From Opitutaceae bacterium (GTDB taxonomy: Bacteria > Verrucomicrobiota > Verrucomicrobiia > Opitutales > Opitutaceae): a stretch of DNA of 10,980 nucleotides. Position numbers and translations under genes: made by a program. Shown piece after piece: positions 5,970 through 10,980 of this stretch. The notes under the pieces are model-generated. The model had not been told where the DNA came from. It made no database searches and saw only the letters and a program-made list of their open reading frames with translations. Numbering within the stretch: position 1 is the first letter of the stretch; each line of letters starts with the position of its first letter. The DNA is taken from NCBI GenBank assembly GCA_029979145.1, contig JAPOIC010000050.1, positions 1 to 10,980 on the forward strand, given 5' to 3'.

Positions 5970-6091
5970 GGTGGGAAAGCTTCGGGCGGTGGGTGGGAGC
6001 GTGACGATTGGAGCGATGGGGATGTGAAGATGGGGATGGGGAGAATTCCGCGCTTCCGTCCGCCGGGGTTTCCGTGCTTGGCTGCGCCCCC

Positions 6092-7882
6092 ATGGCTCAA
6101 GTTCGCATCCTGCCCGACCGGGTCGCCAACCAGATCGCCGCGGGCGAGGTGATTGAGCGCCCCGCCGCGGTGGTGAAGGAGCTGGTCGAAAACGCGCTCG
6201 ATGCCGGGGCCACGCGGATTGAGGTGGAGTTTCGTCATGGCGGCCGGTCGTTGATGCGCGTGGAGGACAACGGCGCGGGCATGAGCCGGGACGACGCCCT
6301 GCTGGCACTGGAGCGCCATGCCACGAGCAAGATCGCGGAAGCGGCCGATTTGGACCGGCTCGCCAGCTATGGATTTCGCGGCGAGGCGCTGCCGTCGATC
6401 GCCAGCGTGTCCCGCTTTGAAATGCAGACGCGCGAGGAGGGGCGGGATGTCGGCAACGAGATCTTGGTCAATGGGGGCAAACTCGTGCATGTGCGCGAGT
6501 GTGGACGGCCGGTGGGCACGCGCATCGTGGTGACGCATCTCTTCAACTCGGTCCCCGCGCGGCGCAAGTTCCTCAAGACCGACCAGACCGAGGCCGCGCA
6601 CATCATCCAGTGCGTGCGTTTTTACGCCCTCGCGAGCCCGCAGGCGGCATTCATATTGATCGAAAACGGCCGCGTGATCTTTCGTTCGCCGGAGTGCGCG
6701 ACGCTCGCCGACCGCGTGGCGGAAATCTTCGGGCGCCAGACCGCCGAGTCGCTCGTGCCGATCGAAGCCAAGGAAGGCGATATGCGTCTTTCAGGCCTGA
6801 TTGGCCGGCCCGGGGTGGGGCGCTCCACCCGGCATGAGATGGTGATCTTCGTCAACCAGCGGCCCGTCGACAGCCGCACGCTGAATTACGCGTTGATCGA
6901 AAGCTACCACGAGTCATTGCCGAAGGGCCGCTATCCGCTGGCCTTCCTGTTTTTCGAATGCGAACCCGCGGCGGTGGACGTCAACGTGCACCCGGCCAAG
7001 CGCGAGGTGCGCTTCCGCAGCGAGCCTGCGGTGCGCGCCTTCGTGATTCGGAGTGTGCTGGAAAAATTGCGGAGCCTGAACGTTTCCGCGCAGACAGCGA
7101 CGTCCGAGCCCGCCGTGGCTTTGCCGCTCGTGGCCTCGCGGCCCGTGTTGCCGCCACCCGTGGCGCCGGTGACATCGGCGCCGCCCAGCTCCCGTCCGCC
7201 GGTAGGGTCGCCGCCCGTTGAGAACCCCGCGGTGCCGCCGGCCCAAATTCGCGTTGTCCCGACGCCCTCCGCCGAACCGCCGCCGGCGTCGCGGCCGGCG
7301 GGTCCTTCGTGGCGCTTTGTCGGACTGGCGCATACCAACTACGCCTTGTTCGAGACCGCGTCAGGGTTGGTCCTGCTGGACCGGCGGGCGGCGCATGAGC
7401 GCGTGTGGTTTGAGCGCTTGCAGGAGCAATTCACGCAGGGCGAGGTGCCGAGCCAGCGTTTGCTTTTGCCTGTGCCGATGGAACTCGACCCGATTGCGAC
7501 GGCGTTATTGCTGGACCGGCTGGATTTTCTCGGGGCGCACGGCTTTGAAGTCGGCGAATTCGGGCGAAATTTCTTCCGGATCGAGGCCGTGCCGGTGTGG
7601 ATGGAGCCGGCGGACGCCGAGCTGTTCATGCGCGATTTTCTCGGGCTTTTGCGCGAAGGACGCCTGCCGGGACGCAATGTCGACCTCGCTCGCGACGAAC
7701 TCGCGCGGCTCGCGGCCTCGAAGGCCGTGCGGCTGCCCGCCGGGACCGGCGAAGCCGAGGTGCAGGCGCTGCTGTCGCAACTCTTTGCGACGCAACATCC
7801 CTTGACCAGTCCGTCGGGTCGTCCGACCTACGTTGAGCTCGGGCACGCCGAATTGGCCCGACGTTTCCAAAAATTAACGTGA
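6092..7882 (+). CDS. mutL: DNA mismatch repair protein MutL
   Basis: The 596-residue protein is a complete MutL, the ATPase that couples MutS mismatch recognition to strand removal. The N-terminal GHKL ATPase is intact: NQIAAGEV (13-20), RPAAVVKELVEN with the catalytic-base glutamate at 30 and Mg-binding asparagine at 34, DNGAGM (59-64), RHATSKI (75-81) and GFRGEALPSI (94-103). The second N-terminal domain carries VNQRPV (254-259) and VNVHPAKREVRF (298-309). A Pro/Ala/Val-rich linker spans about 340-405, followed by the dimerisation domain. The three metal-site motifs of nicking MutL proteins are altered: DQHA reads DRRA (430-433), the ACR-type motif reads ASK (542-544), and CPHGRP reads SPSGRP (573-578). 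The ATG at 6092 was chosen because homology starts there; the frame is open 28 codons further up. No good ribosome binding site precedes it. Confidence 0.97.
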   Translation: MAQVRILPDRVANQIAAGEVIERPAAVVKELVENALDAGATRIEVEFRHGGRSLMRVEDNGAGMSRDDALLALERHATSKIAEAADLDRLASYGFRGEALPSIASVSRFEMQTREEGRDVGNEILVNGGKLVHVRECGRPVGTRIVVTHLFNSVPARRKFLKTDQTEAAHIIQCVRFYALASPQAAFILIENGRVIFRSPECATLADRVAEIFGRQTAESLVPIEAKEGDMRLSGLIGRPGVGRSTRHEMVIFVNQRPVDSRTLNYALIESYHESLPKGRYPLAFLFFECEPAAVDVNVHPAKREVRFRSEPAVRAFVIRSVLEKLRSLNVSAQTATSEPAVALPLVASRPVLPPPVAPVTSAPPSSRPPVGSPPVENPAVPPAQIRVVPTPSAEPPPASRPAGPSWRFVGLAHTNYALFETASGLVLLDRRAAHERVWFERLQEQFTQGEVPSQRLLLPVPMELDPIATALLLDRLDFLGAHGFEVGEFGRNFFRIEAVPVWMEPADAELFMRDFLGLLREGRLPGRNVDLARDELARLAASKAVRLPAGTGEAEVQALLSQLFATQHPLTSPSGRPTYVELGHAELARRFQKLT

Positions 7883-7924
7883 CCGCCGCCCGGAGGTGGC
7901 ACGATTCTTGATACCTTTTCCGCA

Positions 7925-10414
7925 ATGCCGAAGACCAAGCCTGCTACTCCCGCCAAGTCCGCCAAGAAAAAGGACTCCCCGGCGGAGATCCTGCGTTCCC
8001 TGATCCTGCGTCACCTGACCTCGACGCTGGCCCGTTATCCGAAAGGTGCGACGCAACGCGACTGGTGGGTGGCGACTTCCCTGGCGGTGCGTGATGCGAT
8101 CCATGAGCGCATGATTGCGACGCAGTCGGCGCATGCCGCGCAGAACGTCCGCCGGCTCTACTACTTTTCGATGGAATACCTCATCGGCCGGCTCTTTGAG
8201 TGCAACCTGCACGCGACCGGCATGATTGACACGGCACGCGAAGCGTTGGCGGGGCTGGACATCGATTTCGACGCCGTGCGCGAGGCGGAGCTCGACATGG
8301 GGTTGGGCAATGGCGGTCTCGGTCGCCTCGCCGCGTGCTTCCTTGATTCGCTGTCCACGCTCGATCTCCCGGCCCTGGGCTACGGCATTTATTACGAATT
8401 CGGACTCTTCAAGCAGGAGTTCGTGAATGGCCATCAAGTCGAGCACCCCGACCGCTGGCGGGTGTTTGGCAGCCCCTGGGAAGTGATGCACCCGGAATAC
8501 GCCCAGGAAATCCCGCTCTACGGCCGGGTGGAAAATGTCTTCGACGACCGCGGCAACTCCACGCCGCGTTGGGTCTACAGCAAGTCGATCCTCGGCCTGC
8601 CGCACGATATTCCGATCGCGGGCTATGGCACCAACACGGTGAACCTGCTGCGCCTCTGGTCGTCGCACGCCACGGAGGACTTTGACTTGGCGGCGTTCAA
8701 CTCCGGCGGTTACGCCGAGGCCGTGCGCGAAAAGGAGGAGGGCGAGACGATCTCGAAGGTGCTTTACCCGAACGACAAGACCGAGAACGGCAAGGAGCTG
8801 CGGTTGGTGCAGCAGTATTTCTTCGTGGCCTGCTCGCTGCGCGATCTGATCCGCCGGCATTTCCGCGACCGCTCGAACTCGTGGGACAATTTCGCGGCCA
8901 AGGTGGCGATCCAGCTGAACGACACGCACCCGGCCGTCGCCGTGCCCGAGCTCATGCGCATCATGATTGATGACCATGGGCTCACTTGGGAGAAAGCCTG
9001 GGGCATCATCACCCGCACGTTTGGCTACACGAACCACACGTTGCTGCCCGAAGCGTTGGAGAAGTGGGGCGTGCCGCTGTTCGAGCGCGTGTTGCCGCGC
9101 CATCTTCAGATCATTTTCGAAATCAACGCCCGCCTCATGGCGGCCTGCGAGAAACAGTGGCCGGGTGACAACCAAAGGAAGCGCGCGTGCTCCCTCATCG
9201 AGGAGAATGGCGTGAAGATGGTGCGCATGGCGAACCTCGCGGTGGTCGGCTCGCACGCAGTCAATGGCGTGGCCGCGCTGCACACCGCGCTGCTGCGCAA
9301 GGACCTGTTTCCGGAATTCGACGCGCTGTATCCGGGGAAATTCCGCAACAAGACGAACGGCATCACGCCGCGCCGCTGGCTGTTGCAGTGCAACCCGCGG
9401 CTCGCGGAGTTCATCACCAAGACGCTCGGGCACGAGAAGTGGCCGCGGGATCTAGACCTCCTGCGCGGCCTCGAGCGCGTCGCCCGCAATCCTGCGGCTC
9501 AGCGTGAGTTCATGGCCATCAAGCGGGCCAACAAGGCGGCCCTGGCCGCCGTCATCCAGGAGGAATGCGGCGTCACCGTGTCGCCCGATGCGCTCTTCGA
9601 CGTGCAGATCAAGCGCCTGCACGAATACAAGCGGCAGCACCTCAACCTGTTGCACATCCTCGCGCTCTACCGCCGCCTGTTGCAGAATCCGCAGCTCGAC
9701 ATCGTGCCGCGCGTCTTCGTCTTCGCCGCCAAGGCGGCGCCCGGCTACGACCTCGCGAAAAACATCATCCGCGCGATCAACGTCATTGGCGACCGGATCA
9801 ACCGTGACGAGCGCATTGGTGGCAAATTGAAGGTGGCCTTCCTGCCCAATTATCGCGTGTCGCTCGCCGGCAAGATCATCCCAGCGGCGGACCTGTCGGA
9901 GCAGATTTCCACTGCCGGCAAGGAAGCCTCAGGCACGGGCAACATGAAGCTTTCGCTCAACGGCGCGCTGACCATCGGCACGCTGGACGGCGCCAACGTC
10001 GAGATTGGCGAGGAAGTGGGCGATGAGAACATCTTCATCTTCGGCCTGACGGTCGAGGAGGTTGAGGCGCTGCATGCCAAGGGTTATGACCCGCGGTCGT
10101 ATTACGCGGCCGACGAGGAACTCCGCGCGATCGTGGATTGGATCGGCAGCGACTACTTCACCCCCGGCGAGCATGCCGCCTTTGGCGCGCTGCATCACAG
10201 CCTGCTCGCGGGCGGCGACCCCTTCTTGGTGCTGGCCGACTTCCGCGCCTACAGCGATGCGCAGGCCCGGGTGGACGCGGCTTATCGTGACCCGAAGAAG
10301 TGGGCGGAGATGGCGATTCTCAACACCGCGCGAGTCGGCAAGTTTTCCAGTGATCGCACCATTCGCGAATACGCGGAAGACATTTGGAAGCTCCCGCCGG
10401 TGCCGGTGGCCTGA
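7925..10414 (+). CDS. glgP: Glycogen/alpha-glucan phosphorylase
   Basis: This 829-residue GT35 enzyme releases glucose 1-phosphate from the non-reducing ends of glycogen or maltodextrin, using pyridoxal phosphate. Length and motifs are those of a full enzyme: YFSMEYLIGRLF (80-91), LGNGGLGRLAACFLDS (127-142), QLNDTHPA, KTNGITPRRW, IKRLHEYKRQ, and EASGTGNMKLSLNGA with the PLP-binding lysine at residue 675 (codon at 9947). A stretch GTLDGANVEI follows, as in the family. The first 17 residues (MPKTKPATPAKSAKKKD) are a basic Lys/Ala/Pro tail not needed for catalysis. It starts 42 bases after mutL on the same strand; the purine-rich GGAGGT in the gap is about 30 bases from the ATG, too far to be its ribosome binding site. 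Telling GlgP from MalP by sequence alone is uncertain. Confidence 0.97.
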   Translation: MPKTKPATPAKSAKKKDSPAEILRSLILRHLTSTLARYPKGATQRDWWVATSLAVRDAIHERMIATQSAHAAQNVRRLYYFSMEYLIGRLFECNLHATGMIDTAREALAGLDIDFDAVREAELDMGLGNGGLGRLAACFLDSLSTLDLPALGYGIYYEFGLFKQEFVNGHQVEHPDRWRVFGSPWEVMHPEYAQEIPLYGRVENVFDDRGNSTPRWVYSKSILGLPHDIPIAGYGTNTVNLLRLWSSHATEDFDLAAFNSGGYAEAVREKEEGETISKVLYPNDKTENGKELRLVQQYFFVACSLRDLIRRHFRDRSNSWDNFAAKVAIQLNDTHPAVAVPELMRIMIDDHGLTWEKAWGIITRTFGYTNHTLLPEALEKWGVPLFERVLPRHLQIIFEINARLMAACEKQWPGDNQRKRACSLIEENGVKMVRMANLAVVGSHAVNGVAALHTALLRKDLFPEFDALYPGKFRNKTNGITPRRWLLQCNPRLAEFITKTLGHEKWPRDLDLLRGLERVARNPAAQREFMAIKRANKAALAAVIQEECGVTVSPDALFDVQIKRLHEYKRQHLNLLHILALYRRLLQNPQLDIVPRVFVFAAKAAPGYDLAKNIIRAINVIGDRINRDERIGGKLKVAFLPNYRVSLAGKIIPAADLSEQISTAGKEASGTGNMKLSLNGALTIGTLDGANVEIGEEVGDENIFIFGLTVEEVEALHAKGYDPRSYYAADEELRAIVDWIGSDYFTPGEHAAFGALHHSLLAGGDPFLVLADFRAYSDAQARVDAAYRDPKKWAEMAILNTARVGKFSSDRTIREYAEDIWKLPPVPVA

Positions 10415-10428
10415 CCCGGGCGTCAGGC
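10409..10428. terminator. Inverted repeat between two convergent genes
   Basis: GCCTGAC at 10409-10415 is the exact reverse complement of GTCAGGC at 10422-10428, with a six-base centre; CCCGGG at 10415-10420 is a nested palindrome. The TGA stop of the phosphorylase lies in the left arm and the TGA stop of the minus-strand ketoacyl synthase lies in the right arm. The place suits a shared two-way terminator, but there is no T-tract on either side. Confidence 0.4.
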
Positions 10429-10980
10429 GCCGCGGAAAACGAGGGCGACGTTGCTCCCGCCGAAACCGCTGCTGGTGCTCAGCACCACGCCCGGCGGTTC
10501 GGCCAGCGTTTCGCGCGGCAAATCCAGGCCGGCGCAGGCCTCGTCGGGATTTGTCAGGTGCGCGTTGCCCGGGATGAACCCGTCCTTGAGGGCGACGGCG
10601 CAGAAGGCGGCTTCCATCACGCCCGCCATGGACAAGGGGTGGCCGGTCAGGCCCTTGGTGCTGCTGACGCGGGGCTTGGCCCCGGCCGCCGTGAACACCG
10701 CTTGGAGCGAGTGCTTCGGAACGATCACCCGCGGGGGTCGAGGTGGCGTGCGCGTTAATGTAGCCAATTTCGGCCGGAGTGAGACCCATATCGACCAGCG
10801 CCCGGCGCATGGCCGTCTGCAGCCCGGTGCCCTCAGGGTGAGAGATCGCGACATTGTAGCCATCCGCCGCCTGGCCCCAGCCGGCGAACTCGGCATATAC
10901 CGGGGCGCCACGGGCCGCGGCGAACTCGGCTTCCTCGATGATCATCGCCACCGCGCCGCAAGACCCTTCCCAAGAACCAA
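10423..10980 (-). pseudogene. Beta-ketoacyl-ACP synthase, C-terminal part, frameshifted
   Basis: This is the 3' part of a thiolase-fold condensing enzyme that elongates acyl chains on acyl carrier protein; the rest lies beyond the right edge. Read from 10979 downwards, one frame gives GSCGAVAMIIEEAEFAAARG, then GYINAHATSTPAGDRSEALA, carrying the first active-site histidine. Near 10707 the homology jumps to another frame: LQAVFTAAGAKPRVSSTKGLTGHPLSMAG, with the conserved lysine and second histidine, ending SSGFGGSNVALVFRGA. Alignment with FabF (GDKAEAQAVKTIF in E. coli) suggests two bases are missing, perhaps a GC lost from a GCGC run. It could be a true broken gene or a sequencing error. The catalytic cysteine is outside the window. 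FabF-like is the safest label; a specialised polyene or polyketide synthase subunit is possible. Confidence 0.8.

Larger units (their letters stand above)
5768..6091. other. Intergenic region rich in palindromes before mutL
   Basis: This 324-base gap holds no gene I can defend. In order it contains: a hairpin just after the MFS stop (5775-5796); palindrome 1 (5813-5835); a perfect six-base-pair hairpin TCCTGC/GCAGGA with a seven-base loop (5851-5869); CCGGC/GCCGG around TTT (5906-5918); palindrome 2 (5945-5969); a run of four GGG tracts on the plus strand (5973-5997); and a direct repeat of GATGGGGATG at 6015-6024 and 6029-6038. A 41-codon reading frame at 5879-6004 has a GGAG four bases before its ATG, but nothing else supports it. 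The density of structure suggests a control region for mutL or a small repeat-derived insertion. Confidence 0.6.

Noticed and set aside
6008..6091. N-terminal extension of MutL from 6008
   Set aside because: MutL proteins begin a few residues before the ILPxxVANQIAAGEV motif; the extension has no homology and lies in the G-rich leader.
5579..6601. Long minus-strand open frame of 340 codons running through the MFS end, the intergenic region and the start of mutL
   Set aside because: It is antisense to two well-supported genes, shows no recognisable family, and its composition is that of a shadow frame in GC-rich DNA.
7883..7924. A promoter for the phosphorylase (TTGATA near 7908) between mutL and glgP
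   Set aside because: No pair of -35 and -10 boxes at proper spacing can be defended in 42 bases, so I left it unannotated.
7874..9433. Minus-strand open frame of 519 codons inside the phosphorylase gene
   Set aside because: Its length is explained by high GC content opposite a strongly biased gene. No domain is visible, and the phosphorylase on the plus strand is certain.

Overview
The window is GC-rich bacterial chromosome, densely packed, with mostly housekeeping genes on both strands. The proteins look like those of Verrucomicrobiota, probably the Opitutaceae. That placement is an inference from the general look of the proteins (the small carbohydrate-binding-like protein with a Lys/Ala/Pro tail, the ArgH and MutL sequences, and the short secreted protein of unknown function). 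It was not tested by any search. Strong Shine-Dalgarno sequences at normal spacing are uncommon here, so several start codons were chosen by where the family's homology begins.

Layout, left to right. (1) 3-398 (+): the C-terminal part of a DUF374-type lysophospholipid acyltransferase, cut by the window edge, ending tail-to-tail with (2) 395-790 (-), a small protein with a basic Lys/Ala/Pro tail and a starch-binding-like (CBM20-like) domain. (3) 791-950: an intergenic region with three consecutive short GC hairpins, followed by (4) a complete tRNA-Ala(CGC) with encoded CCA at 951-1026 and a GC-rich dyad behind it. (5) 1087-1815 (-): an SDR-family oxidoreductase, divergent from (6) 1905-2318 (+), an OsmC-family protein. 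(7) 2303-2791 (-): a secreted protein of unknown function, divergent from (8) 2890-4302 (+), argininosuccinate lyase (argH), followed by (9) 4358-5767 (+), a 12-helix MFS transporter. (10) 5768-6091: a 324-base gap with two near-identical long palindromes, several hairpins and a G-rich stretch. (11) 6092-7882 (+): mutL, then (12) 7925-10414 (+) a glycogen/alpha-glucan phosphorylase. (13) 10423-10980 (-): the C-terminal part of a beta-ketoacyl-ACP synthase, broken by a frameshift and running off the right edge.

Functionally this is a mixture: arginine biosynthesis (ArgH), mismatch repair (MutL), glycogen breakdown (GlgP), lipid and cell-envelope chemistry (acyltransferase, ketoacyl synthase), peroxide or thiol stress (OsmC), and one tRNA. 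The only thematic link I see is between the phosphorylase and the small starch-binding-like protein; both start with Lys/Ala/Pro-rich basic tails, but they lie about 7 kb apart.

I found no CRISPR array, prophage, insertion sequence or defence system. The points most worth a second look are: the paired palindromes in front of mutL; a MutL whose C-terminal metal-binding endonuclease motifs are all altered; a tRNA-Ala in which the usual G19-C56 tertiary pair appears as A19-U56; and the frameshift in the ketoacyl synthase.
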